DNA from: Hymenolepis diminuta
Taxonomy: Eukaryota; Platyhelminthes; Cestoda; Cyclophyllidea; Hymenolepididae
Assembly (NCBI GenBank): GCA_900708905.1
Contig: CAADRB010000023.1
Coordinates: 479,774 to 543,773 of the forward strand
Reading direction: 5' to 3'
Length of the DNA: 64,000 bases
The notes beneath the pieces were generated by a model. The model ran no database searches, was not told where the DNA came from, and saw nothing but the letters and a program-made list of their open reading frames with translations. Position numbers and translations under genes: made by a program. Of this stretch, positions 20,313 through 30,799 are shown one piece after another. Numbering within the stretch: the first letter of the stretch is position 1; each line of letters starts with the position of its first letter.

Positions 20313-23300
20313 ATTAGTTACTACTTCATTCCATGGCTGACTTCTCTGCTGTACTCTGTTCCTAAGCATAATACTCTGTTTTGATTGTGGTTTCTCTTCC
20401 ATCAATCTCTATCTCTTATTCCTTCATTGTTGTGTGATAGTTATGATGGTAATAATGACAAGATCTCTATTTATAGAATCCCTGTGACTTCAATACGATC
20501 TGACCCTAATTAACAGGTTGCGATTTATGTGGATTTAAATTTTTTTCAACTGTGAGTTCATGTTATTACTTTCAGTTCAAATGAATTTTGTATCATTATC
20601 AGCAAGTCGATTAGTCTCGTTGACCATTGTTCGTTCATTTATCAAGATGATATTTAGACGCTTCCATAAAGGCACATTTGTTATTGTTATTATGTTTTTG
20701 CACTCATATTGACTTTATTAAACAAACATTAGTGACGTGTCAACTTAACAAGGAGATAAACTTTGCGAGCGTCTTTACCTGTGTCCAGGACAATTTTATT
20801 ATTGGGGATCATTAATGTAAGATAGAAATCTCAAAGGCTCAGGACAGAGAGTTGACCTTAAGGTTAACGTGAATATTTATACAAGGAAAATTAAAAAGTA
20901 AGGTTTAGGGTGACAAATTGCGAGGTTAGGAATAAGTAATGGAAGTTTGATCACCAGTACGAGTCGATACAGCCACTTCAAGAAACAGTAGGTGTCAGAA
21001 AACTACACGTCTGCGCCTCATCTATCTTCATGTTGATTAATGAGATAGCTGGTTAAGACACTGAACAATAGGATTTAATTAAAAGTTGAGGACGAGACAT
21101 AGCACTTGGGTACTCTATATCCTTCAGATTTTTCGATTACAATTGTAAAATCATCTAACAAGTAACGAACCTGACAACCGAGAAATGGGGTAAGTTTCAT
21201 GAAAAATTAAATGGACGGTGACTTTTGTTGAGATGGAAATGTCAAACTACAACCGCACGGATTTTATTAGGAGAATGTGGAGACAAACTAACAAAGAATA
21301 CAGCTCTTTCGTCGTAACGCTTTCCCTTAACTTATAACTTCCCATCGATTGTTTATAATCCCTTAGTCAAAATATACCATGCTGTTAGTTTAACATAAGT
21401 AGCAGCTTGTTTGAAGTTGTAACTTGTGTCTACCCTCTACGGATTGTTAGCTGCAAAGTTACCTGTATTAACAGTACCTTAAATTTCAGTTTGACTAAAT
21501 GATTTTTACATGTATAGTGTACATTATAGTAAGTTAAGATTAGAGTATTTCAACTAACTTGTCAGTCACTGAAAATTGAAATACATAGGGTTCCTATTTA
21601 TGCATTTATTTATCGACTATCTAAAATTTTATTTGCAATTCCAGAGAGTTTTTTAGAACGTGATTAACTAAATCAGATGATTGAGGAACCTAGTTCTAAC
21701 TAATAGTTACATTTTTTGTAAATTCAGTAACTTCCTGGTTTTCATTTCAAGAAGTAAATGCACGAAAAATTGGTCTGCATCATGCAACATTGAAAGTGCC
21801 GTGAATATTATTTTAATGGCCTGCCCAGCTAACTGAAATGGGCTTTTTCTTAATGAAAATTTACAAAAAATTTACACTGTGAAATTTACAAAAACATTAA
21901 CATTATAACTGATATTATCCTCTCTTTATGCCATGCCTACCTTTTACCTGACCACTTAAGTCGCCTGATGTTGGTGTTCCCTTCTTTCTCTGATTGGCCA
22001 GTTTGCGCAGTGAGGTCATGTTTCGTCCCTGATATTTATTTATTTGCCATGGTAGAACTAAAAAGCTTTACAACTTTTTAGAGAGAAACTCCCGAACATA
22101 GAGGAAGTGATAATTTACAGGAGCAATAGAAGTGAGATTCAGAGAATTAACAGAACTGCCATAACTGAGCTCCAGAATCATCAGGTTGACTGCTTTTCCA
22201 AGTCAAAATCTCCTTAGACTTTTCCTTTAATTTTATCATCTTCATACGGTATGTCTGGGTGACAAATTTTCATATAACTTCGAAACCATCCTTTTTTCGC
22301 ATAATTTAGCATTCATTTACTTTACGAAGGAGTCTATTAGATCATCCTTGGGTTTTGCATCTGCTTAAAGTTTCCTTAACTCTACTTTTAATAGACGGGA
22401 TTCCAATAGTAGTTTTGCTAATATCTCATTTTTGCGATGAAGACTTGGCTCCAGACTTAATCTTCTTTGTCATCGGATTATAAGGTTTCTCAGAAGGACT
22501 TTTTCTGTTAGAACTTTCTTAAACTGTCCGACTATGATTAGTGACTGGAATCGGCGGATAATTTGAACGATCTCTCAAAGTTTACAAGCGGATACTCTTT
22601 GGCCGGCCAGTATGCACATCTGGTTGCTACACTGCAGGCTTGTGCATGCATCACATCATTGTACCCCTCTGTCAACTCTCTACTTTCCACTGTTTGTCAA
22701 CCACCGCTGTTACTCGATAAAAAGTTCCCTTAAACAACCGTCTCGTCTTCCCTCGCGCCATGCACAGAATACTCATTAATCTTTCCGACTCTAATGAATA
22801 GATAGCGTTTTTTCCTTAACAGTAAATATCGCACTTCCTACTTCGTCGAATTGAGAGGTTTTTACTTGACTCTACTCAAAATAAGACTCAAACTTAGTTT
22901 TACGGATTTATTTTTCTAGCATTTTGACCTTTTTGGAGGCCAAGGTTAATTAAGAGATTATTTCAAACAAACTCTGAACATAGGCTTTTCATCAATTTTA
23001 TTTATGATTATTAAGCCAAACGTATATATTGATGGCCGAGAATGGTTAAAAATGAATTTGAACTAGGGCAACAGTAGGAAAAGGCTAAGTCATTAGAATA
23101 GTCCGGCCGTAGGCGGTATGCCACTTAGTTTATTGATTAGAGTATTAAATTTCCATAAAATCAATCTTTTAGTCGATGTCGGTCATATCCAATCGACATT
23201 ATCATCGTGTGGTGGTTGACAGCTGAGGGGGTTTCTATGCTCACAACTAAACTGCATGAGTATAATGCTGATACCGATGTCTTACTGATATAATTGACAT

Positions 23301-23629
23301 TTATGTCTGAGGGTTAAGCAGTTACTTAATGAACCCTTTGTATATTTCATAATCCAATATTTAATGTATTAAATTTTCTTCCTAGCTTTATAATTATTGC
23401 ATTCATTGTCGTTACTTCATTCATCTGACCCGATTTTGAAGACACGTTTCCTTGGTGTCCAAGACCTGAGCTGGGTAAACTATCAATGCGCGGACTTGGA
23501 GACACTAGGTGTTTTTAATACTAGTACATATTGGAGGGTTCATGTTTCACATATTCACGTCGGAATTAGGCAAACTCACGAGAAAACTAATGGTGACTGC
23601 CAATGCTGATTCAACAATTCCACTGTATC
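20313..23629. other. non-coding stretch after the V-ATPase gene
   Basis: I see nothing coding in this stretch. It starts with the V-ATPase 3' UTR; an ATTAAA hexamer near 20718 is one possible poly(A) signal. The rest is AT-rich DNA with short random open frames. Confidence 0.5.
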
Positions 23630-23842
23630 GCCGGTGGTGCAGCGGTTTACATTCTCGTCTAAGAATACAGAGCTTCCGGGTTTGATGCTCATCGGTGCAA
23701 ATCCAGTGGGCGGAACGGCCAACCGCACTGGTAAAGTCTGTCTACTAAAGAGAAGAAGACAGAATTCGAGTTTCATACCACAGGGACCCAATGCTCCTAT
23801 CCCCTACTCAAGATGAGTATTGGAAAAAGCTTTCCGAACTGG
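23630..23842 (+). mobile_element. tRNA-derived SINE copy B (most complete)
   Basis: The fullest copy of the repeat family. It opens with GCCGGTGGTGCAGCGGTTT, which resembles an RNA polymerase III A box, followed about 40 bp later by a GGGTTTGATGC B-box-like segment. The body then runs through CGGTGCAAATCCAGTG, GGCGGAACGGCCAAC, AAGTCTG and CAGAATTCGAGTTTC. The tail is AGATGAGTATTGG followed by AAAAAGCTTTCC. An open frame crosses the element but has no independent coding evidence. Confidence 0.72.
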
Positions 23843-24529
23843 ACTTAGACTTGTAATTCAATGTGAAAATTCAATTCAATTGTCACATCACATTCAATTC
23901 AATTCACATCGTTTCCAAAATGACGATGGTTCAGATCAGATTAATCCTTGATGAAATTCATTGCACTCTTCCCCAATTTCAGTCTTACTAACGCTTCAAG
24001 ATTTTCACCGTAATGGAGAAGTATTTACTAGATGTCCAATCCTCAATACAAATAATAATTTTGTGTAAAATCCATTTGAGAGGTAGATTGATAATTTAAT
24101 GCTCTTATCACAAATATGATTTGGACAAGAAATATAGAGCTTTAAATATAACACATTGCTAGATGGAGAGGTACGTAAAATAGTAAGATTTTTTTCTTGA
24201 AAAGTAGAGAGCTGCGAAAAGTTCCTTTTTGTCTATAACACCTCCAAGATACCTAACAAGTTCATTTCTACTGGCGATTAGTTCGCAAGATTATTGGAGG
24301 AAAACTGTACTTATATGATGAAGGATGATTTAAATTCATTTAAGGTTTCGGCGTCCTTTATTTCACTAGTTCTAATTTGTTTGACGCATCTAATGATGAT
24401 TTCAGTCCCTTTACGGGGAGTGGTTCAGCACACATTTCGTACAGGGGATTAGCATAGATAAGCCTATCACATGGAAAACGTGAAAAACACCACTCTCTCT
24501 TGATCAATTTACAACAATAATGACATTCC

Positions 24530-24600
24530 TTAGAGGAGCAATGATGTGAATCGAATTCGTGGCCTCTAACTGCAAACATGCTGCGTTACTTCTTCATCTT
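24530..24600 (-). repeat. possible tRNA-like repeat fragment
   Basis: On the minus strand this holds AACGCAGCATGTTTGC, then AGAGGCCACGAATTCGATTC, which loosely resembles an A box and a B box at tRNA spacing. It differs from the five SINE copies elsewhere in the window. It could be a different SINE, a tRNA relic or coincidence. Confidence 0.25.
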
Positions 24601-25529
24601 AATAATTGTAATAGGGGCACCCAATGAACTGCAATGAATTCATATGGATACGACTATGATTGACTGAGATCCTTGAGGATGAGAAAAGGGAAAACATTAC
24701 TTTGCTAAGCTAATATATCACTTTATAAGTTGGGAGCTATAAAACGATTGGTTAGCCAATGAAGGGGAGCTTGTAGATCCCATTCTCAGATTACGATTCG
24801 TGGGAAGCCAATAGGACCACGTGCATTCTCTTCTAACTCTAACGGAGTAATCAACGTTTGATTAGTTCTCCGATAAATATTAATCAAATTAACGTCCTTG
24901 ATATTCCTTCCATTTTTCCAGTAGAAAAATTCATTCTCAATAGCCATTAATATGTAGCTTAAAACAAGCGCAAAATGTTTTCTAAAAGAGGAATTGTGTG
25001 CGATTATGTAAAGATTAAAAGACGCGGTGCTCTGAAGACAAAGTGTGAGTTCTAAACTTCATACTTTTCAAACGGATAATAACCATTTAAAATCCTAAGT
25101 CAGCTAACAATATAAACCAACTAGCTTTGGAAGAGAACGCAAAAGGAAGTGGTTAAAAGCCGAGCCAGATGAAGAGCTGAAGAGGGCTCTACTATACAAG
25201 TACACACGTGAATTAAGTGCTCAGGCCAAATTGCTTGACCTCCTATAAGTACACATGCAGATCTCGCTAATTTTAATAAAAATATGCAAGAGTATACGCG
25301 TTATTTATTCCTCAGTTGTATGTAACTATATAGAATATGCAATGAAACAACAAAAAATAAGTATCCACTCGGCTCCACTTTCAATTCAGTAAAGCTCCAC
25401 AAATCCTATTATTCTATGTTTCAAAATTTGCAACTTCCAAGAGTGTAACTACTTTGGTTGTATAAAAATAAAAGCAAGTAGATGACAAATACGTTAACTC
25501 AATTTAAAATTGACAAATAACTGTCTATC

Positions 25530-25725
25530 CCATCCTAGAACAGCGTTTTCAACATTCATCTAGGGCAGAAGGATGGCATCACAGTCTCCTTGATGAGAAG
25601 CTCGAATTCCGCTAGCGCATTTAGTTACCAGGCTTAACGACTGTAGACGACCACTCCGCTTATTAGTTGTGCACCGACGGGCATCAAACAGGGCAGACAT
25701 GCACGGTGACCAATGCGCCACCGGT
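25530..25725 (-). mobile_element. tRNA-derived SINE copy C
   Basis: Minus-strand copy with head CCGGTGGCGCATTGGTCACC (A-box-like), then TGTTTGATGCCCGTCGGTGCA (B-box-like and following core). The core GTTAAGCCTGG, the GGAATTCGAG motif and the tail AGATGAATGTTGAAAACGC complete it. The order and spacing match copy B. A short open frame on the plus strand crosses its 5' part and is not taken as a gene. Confidence 0.68.
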
Positions 25726-26400
25726 ATCTGGAAAAGTCAAATTGCAACTATTAGGTGCTGTAGTTCAAAATCCCTGTAGTGCTAATGAGGACGCTTCTAG
25801 ACAACTGTGGTTACCTCATGTGGAGGAGTTTGATGTGACGGTGAACACTATCTCAACGAATAAGCCCCCAGTACCTATTTCCCAGCAAATATAAAACCCT
25901 CACTGTTTCTTATTTAAACAAAGACCTCTGTAAAAATAGACACTTCTGAATGCAGTTGTATTTGAGTGATGTCAAACTATCGTAAGTATATTCTATTGAC
26001 GTATTAAATCCTTTCACAAGGCTGATTAGCGATTTTTCACAAATCGGGGATATGAAAATCCAGATCCACAGCTCTCATCTCAGTCAAAATCTGGTGGCAA
26101 AAATCAGAATCAGCAAACTCAGGTGGAAAAAATATATCACTAATCACTACTACAGTCGCCAATTGTAAGAAATCGCAGATATGCACTTCTAAACCCCAGA
26201 ATCCTCAGATTATCAATACATAGTACTTCCGACAGTTAAATAGAATATCCATAATATTTAACTGCCAATCGGTGTTCTAAAACACCGAGAACCCGCCACC
26301 TAACTACTCATTTCAAATGAAAGAATGTAGCAGAGACTGTACATTTGCTTGATGATTATAACAGTGGGGCTTAGTGTAGGGGTTTGATTACGGCAACAAA

Positions 26401-26510
26401 ATATTAACAGAGATTCGATCGAGATCATAATTAACAGGATCTCTCTAAATGATCTCGATCGAATCTCTGTTAATATCGAGATCATTTAGAGAGATCATAA
26501 TTAACAGGAT
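26401..26510. repeat. compound palindrome with nested direct repeat
   Basis: Perfect inverted arms of 28 bp at 26401-26428 and 26449-26476, separated by a 20-bp loop. A second perfect inverted pair of 22 bp overlaps them (26438-26459 and 26475-26496). A 20-bp direct repeat (26421-26440 and 26491-26510, ending TAATTAACAGGAT) completes the structure. All matches were read directly from the sequence. The nesting looks like one template-switch or snap-back replication event rather than a transposon end. Confidence 0.85.
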
Positions 26511-26635
26511 GAGTGGCAATAAACTGCAAGATAGTGAAAATATACGCATATAAATGAAATAGTTTGAATGTTAAAATAGGGAACTATTGCTATCGAAGTG
26601 GTTAAAATGTGCCAAATTGCAGAATCATTGCCCGT

Positions 26636-26745
26636 ATAAATTTGAAGTAAAGCCTACCATTAAGGCAATTGCGTGTTATTGAGTTCTGGTATTTGTGGCT
26701 ATTTGAAAGGCTAATTAGTTGATAAAAGTTAGATTATAACAAGTG
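26636..26745 (+). repeat. LTR-like direct repeat, left copy
   Basis: Roughly 80% similar by eye to 28122-28230. Shared blocks include GAAGTAAAGCCTACCAT, AAGGCAATT, GTGTTATT, CTATTTGAAAGGC and TAATTAGTT. Same orientation as the right copy. The pair brackets the integrase relic at 27279-27945, as expected for the remains of long terminal repeats, but clear TG/CA ends and a primer-binding site were not found. Confidence 0.5.
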
Positions 26746-27278
26746 GCGAGCACATATTATTTACCATCTCTGACGATTTTAGAATGCCGAAATCAAAAAA
26801 AACTTCGGCTTCTCGAGAAACAGTGGCGTGCTCAATTCTTTACAAAGTACTTGAAAGCTTATCGGTGGAAATAAAGGTTCTTTCTGTAAAAATTGTGAGT
26901 AAATTTTTCCTGGTGTTTCTGTCACATATACTACCACTGTTTCTATAAATTCTACTAAATCTGTCTCGCTTAAAATGCTTCTTGCTGCATTTGATGACAT
27001 GAATTTGCACCCGTCAGAGATAGTGTAAGAGTGACGAATCTCATGTACTCTATGGTATCTTCTATGCCTAAGTTCATTTCAGCACGACTTGCCTCTGAGC
27101 CTACCGTGCTCGTGTGTGCGTATTTACTAAAGCAAATATGCCGTCTGAAAGGAAAGAAGATTGTTACACTTTTGCCTCTTCCAGAACTAATTTAAATCCC
27201 CAAAATGCGTCGATCAGTGTAGCCACATTCGAGCTAAACCCATGCTCGTTTTTCGTCCTAAGCGATCGGCACCGATGA

Positions 27279-27945
27279 ATGATAGACAAAAAGAGCCCAG
27301 GGGAATCGGTCTTGCCAAATTGTTTCTCACTCCAAGGAGAGAGTATCGTAGGCGAGACTGCACTGCCTTATCATCAGAATCTTATATGTTCTCAAACTAA
27401 AGTTCCTTCGTCTCACATTGAGCTCAATCTTGCTGTACCTACTCCAGGAATCTCCTATTTTTCTTAATCGATCTGTATTCAAAGTGGCCTGAGGTTATAC
27501 TCATTAAGTCTGCCACAACCGGTACCATCATTAACAGCCCCCGTCAAGATATTCGCCAATGATGTCTTAGCAAAAGTCATTGTGTCCAGAAATGTCACCC
27601 GGTTCTATTCTATTCGATTTGAGAACTTTTGGAAGAGGTCCCCTTTTACACTCTCTGCCAAAGTTCAACGGGCTGGATGGACAACTCGTTGGCAATGTGG
27701 AAAGGCAATTTTTAATGTTCCGAGGGAAGCAGACAGTGGAAGAGGTCCTTAATCTTTTACAACCTAGGTACTGGACGACGCCTCATGTTGGTTTCCAAAT
27801 TAAAGTGTGCCATCTCAGACATCTCCGCTCTCGGTACGCAGCTTTAACTTTCAAACCAACGAAGATTTATTTGGATACAAATGAGTTCCTCCGCCTGAGA
27901 CCCAGAGCAATCAACGGCCTGACAGTTACACTGGACGCTTCATAA
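27279..27945 (+). pseudogene. Ty3/gypsy retrotransposon integrase relic
   Basis: Pieces of a Ty3/gypsy integrase core in three frames. The block around 27464-27510 carries the diagnostic LIDLYSKWPEV motif after a frameshift in a T-rich run near 27460. A further shift near 27560 leads to a block matching the second catalytic region, where the expected Asp-Asn-Gly reads Arg-Asn-Val. The frame from 27580 to 27945 continues with the part that in live elements resembles NGQ..ER, then EEVLNLL and YWTTP. Two frameshifts plus a lost catalytic residue mean it is dead. gag, protease, reverse transcriptase and RNase H are absent, so the internal part is largely deleted. Confidence 0.75.
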
Positions 27946-28121
27946 GACCTCGAAAAATTTTCAGGGTGAACTCAACGATCAAACGTTTGGAAAAGCGGCT
28001 TTCACAGAAAGAAGTTCGGTAAAAAGGAAAAAATTTCTGTCCAATAAACATTACATTAACAATTTACTGTAAATGATCCAAAAAAAATTGCACAGCTGTT
28101 AAATGTGATTAACTCCCTGGA

Positions 28122-28230
28122 TAATTTTGGAGTAAAGCCAACCATCAAGGCAATTAAGTGTTATTAATGAAATCTGGGACTCTTGACTATTTGGAAGGCC
28201 AATTAGTTTATAAAACCTAACATTTTACTC
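28122..28230 (+). repeat. LTR-like direct repeat, right copy
   Basis: Partner of 26636-26745; key shared blocks are AGTAAAGCCAACCATCAAGG, GTGTTATT, CTATTTGGAAGGCC and AATTAGTT. It begins about 180 bp after the end of the integrase relic, which is where a 3' LTR would sit in Ty3/gypsy gene order. Confidence 0.5.
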
Positions 28231-29486
28231 AGAGACTTGTCCGATATAGCAATCTATTTACCTTCCTACCCCCGTTTTCTCCTGTCACAAACTTGTCTTC
28301 ATTCCTTCAACTTCTTCTAACTTGCAATAAGTAAAGCGGCTCTGATCCCGAAGTTGCAGTTACTTTAAGAGGCAAACCAAATTAGGGCATAATCTTCTTA
28401 AAGCTAATGGGAAACAGTGAGAAAACCAAGAGTTAAGCAGGATCACGGGTTTACTGAATAACTGGAAATTAATGAGGGGAAAGTGAGAAGAACGGGAGAA
28501 TGCGTCAGAACTGAGCCGGAGCAATCCAGATTGTGATAGACAGGCGAAGTCAATTAGGCCTTCGGGCGCTGACTATTTTACCCTATGTGATTGTAGGATG
28601 AGCAACCAATCAGAAATCATCAACTGACAAATAGGTGCAGACGCAGAACGGACCTATGAAACAGGAGTTACAGTAACTACAAATGACGGCTTAGCTGGAC
28701 TCTACAACTCTAGGCACCATATCTCCCGGCTACCTCTTTACAAATAGAAGACATTGTACTACATTAAATGAAGATAACAGATGTCAACAGGATAATGATA
28801 AAAATTCATCACGATTCCAGTTGCAAATCCTAGCTATGAAAATGGAATAAGTGCGGCTATCTTATCACGTGCTAAAAATGGTAAGGCTAATCCATTAGTA
28901 ATTATTAATCTTTGTGATTTACAACGGCTTCGAAACCGAATTAAGTTATTCGACAAAAAAACAAAAGCCAAAGAATAAATCCTAAAAAAGCTATATATTC
29001 TATTTCGACAAGTAATTTTAAAAGGCTATTACTATCATTTTATTTACTTGTTATTGCAGATTAAAATAAATATACCGATCTTAGGAATGTACTTATAAAA
29101 ACAAAATCTTCTAGTAAATCAGCCAGACCTAAACCACCAATGCAACTAGTAATTAAGATGGATGGAATGGTCCAATAAACTTGTTGTCAGATAAAAAAAT
29201 ACGAGAGCAAACGACTCAAACAAAACGAATCTCCAACTGAAAGAATCAACTTCAAGTATCCTAAGCCAATACAACAGTCTTAAAAAAACGAAAATTTCAA
29301 CAACAACAACAACAACTGTCCAATCCATATCGCTGATACGAACTAAAAGAGAATACTTTGACCAATGGATATTAAAACAGGATTAGAACAATCAAAACAG
29401 CCACAACAAGATGAAAAAACCACTAAAAACAAGAATATGAAAATATCATCTTGATAAAAAAACGAACACATATAAAGCTGTATCAG
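28231..29486. other. non-coding stretch with a CAA microsatellite
   Basis: No gene was seen. A short (CAA)n tract lies at about 29298-29316; the minus-strand open frame running through it is a run of valines made by the repeat. The right end contains the 3' flank of the Gemin8-like gene. Confidence 0.5.
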
Positions 29487-30062
29487 TCACCGATTCAATT
29501 TTCTCAGCGGTATAATCGGCCAGAACGGCATATCCAGACAGTCGCTCGAGTTTTCATAGAAGTTGGCAATCTTCGTTTCCAGTTGTAGACGCTTTGCGGC
29601 CAGTGAATTTGGTTCTAAGTTATTAGAAGTATCCACAAGAGGTGGAAATTTCATGAGAACGGCCTCTGCCTTAGCCTTCGCTTTATCTCGCTGTTCTTGA
29701 TGTCTGTATGTTTTTAGCATAAAGTTTAAAAAATCCGCACTCAGTGGCTCTATTTCTTCATCCTCTGTTTCGTTTTCTCCTTGATAGACATCGACTTCCT
29801 GACCATATAAATACTCCGGCGTCTCATAACTGAACACCCAATCTGGTAATCCAAAAGAAATTGTAGTTAGCTGCTTAACAATTTCATTGTAGCTACGTCT
29901 GAAACACTCCTGTCTGTTATAAATCTCATGCAATTTCACCCAAAGTTCATTAACTCGCTGCTGTTTCTGTGAAGACTGAGAAGGTAATCCCGGGTACGCT
30001 CTTTCAAATCTGTCAATATCGCGTCCGATATCTTTTAAAAATTGCTCGAAGAGATCTTCCAT
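29487..30062 (-). CDS. Gemin8-like protein (SMN complex)
   Basis: Single-exon frame of 191 residues. The C-terminal half resembles Gemin8, the SMN-complex subunit that bridges Gemin6/7-Unrip to SMN during cytoplasmic snRNP assembly. Supporting features are an acidic stretch leading into EPLSADFLNFMLKTYRHQEQ, a Lys/Ala-rich helix, then an LAAKRLQLETKIANFYE helix and a terminal FWPIIPL that parallels the Gemin8 YWPVIPL end. The N-terminal 100 residues (MEDLFEQFLKDI..., probably helical, with an aromatic DWVFSYETPEYLY segment) are not something I recognise. It begins 51 bp after the PITHD1 stop on the same strand. A pyrimidine-rich tract and TTTAG lie only 2 nt before the ATG, so it is probably expressed by spliced-leader trans-splicing. 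The family call rests on a remembered motif pattern and needs a profile search. Confidence 0.6.
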   Translation of the reverse strand: MEDLFEQFLKDIGRDIDRFERAYPGLPSQSSQKQQRVNELWVKLHEIYNRQECFRRSYNEIVKQLTTISFGLPDWVFSYETPEYLYGQEVDVYQGENETEDEEIEPLSADFLNFMLKTYRHQEQRDKAKAKAEAVLMKFPPLVDTSNNLEPNSLAAKRLQLETKIANFYENSSDCLDMPFWPIIPLRKLNR

Positions 30063-30064
30063 GA

Positions 30065-30092
30065 CTAAATTAAAAGGAAAAATAAAAAGGGA
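30065..30092 (-). promoter_or_regulatory. candidate trans-splice acceptor before the Gemin8-like gene
   Basis: On the minus strand a T-rich tract (CCCTTTTTATTTTTCC, then TTTTAATTTAG) ends 2 nt before the ATG of the Gemin8-like gene, inside a 51-nt spacer. The spacer is too short to hold an ordinary promoter and a cis intron, so a spliced-leader acceptor is the simplest reading. If the flatworm leader ends in AUG, as in known flatworm leaders, that AUG would be 5 nt upstream of the encoded ATG and out of frame with it. Confidence 0.6.
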
Positions 30093-30112
30093 ATGTAATA
30101 CAAAGGAGCAAA

Positions 30113-30118
30113 TTTATT
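30113..30118 (-). terminator. AATAAA poly(A) signal overlapping the PITHD1 stop
   Basis: The minus strand reads GAATAAAT here, so the AATAAA hexamer overlaps the TAA stop codon of PITHD1. It is the only poly(A) hexamer in the 51-nt spacer, and it sits just ahead of the pyrimidine tract and acceptor of the next gene. Confidence 0.6.
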
Positions 30119-30799
30119 CAACATAATGTCCGCCTTGGTTTAACAAATCAGTCTTATGATCAGCAATATTGGGTCTGAGCTCATAATTTGCAATTAAAAT
30201 ATCTTTTCTTCTAGCTTCTGTAAAATCGCCTCGAAGGCCAATATAATGAATTCGGGTGGTTTCACCACCAAAATTCGTCTTGAAATGAAGACTAAGGTGT
30301 TGTACTGAACCAAATTTCATCACCTTTAAGGGATATGTAATCTCCCCATTAGGATCCTCGTGTAATTCAAGGCACTGATCCGGTGCAGCCTAAAAATATA
30401 GAAACTTAATAATATTCTTAAAGGGCCTACATTTGCATCATCAAATGTCATATAGAATCTATTTTTGAAAATAGCAACTGAAGCAGGATGTGTTTCTCCG
30501 TTTTCAGCGGCAATAATAATGCCTTTCAACTTTACGGAACCAGTGAAGGGTATGTTAAATAGAAGCTCCTCGTCCACATCACTCTCAACAAATGTATTTG
30601 AGTCTTTCCTTTCCTATGGAAAGATTAATTTATAGAGGAAGAATACCTCAAATGGTTTAAAGACCTTCTTTCCCGAATCCGCAACACGTTCATTAAGGCA
30701 CACTAAGTTTTCCATGTCAATATACTTATAGAGATTATATAAATGTGCCGTATCTTCAGCAGCTTGAATATGTTCACAATGACCATGATGTTCACACAT
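30114..30799 (-). CDS. PITHD1: PITH domain-containing protein 1
   Basis: Complete three-exon gene on the minus strand: 30799-30647, 30613-30431 and 30389-30114, giving 203 codons plus TAA (human about 211). The start MCEHHGHC keeps the His/Cys-rich N-terminus of the family. Next come YIDMENLVCLNE and KKVFKPFE, then ERKDSNTFVESDVDEELLFN across the first junction, IPFTGSVKLKGIII, FDDAN, and the closing YIGLRGDFTEARR and NPAD-like NIADH. The PITH domain is a proteasome-interacting beta-sandwich also found in thioredoxin-like protein 1; PITHD1 itself has been linked to proteasomes and, in vertebrates, to cell differentiation. Introns are only 33 and 41 bp, phase 0. Codon usage and frame are intact. 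It is the upstream member of a probable two-gene operon. Confidence 0.95.

Noticed and set aside
26779..27000. 73-codon minus-strand frame between TCTCTGACG inverted repeats of 9 bp
   Set aside because: No domain; the short inverted repeat could be chance and falls inside the suspected retroelement remnant.
29146..29328. Minus-strand frame with a run of valines
   Set aside because: Produced by the (CAA)n microsatellite read on the opposite strand.
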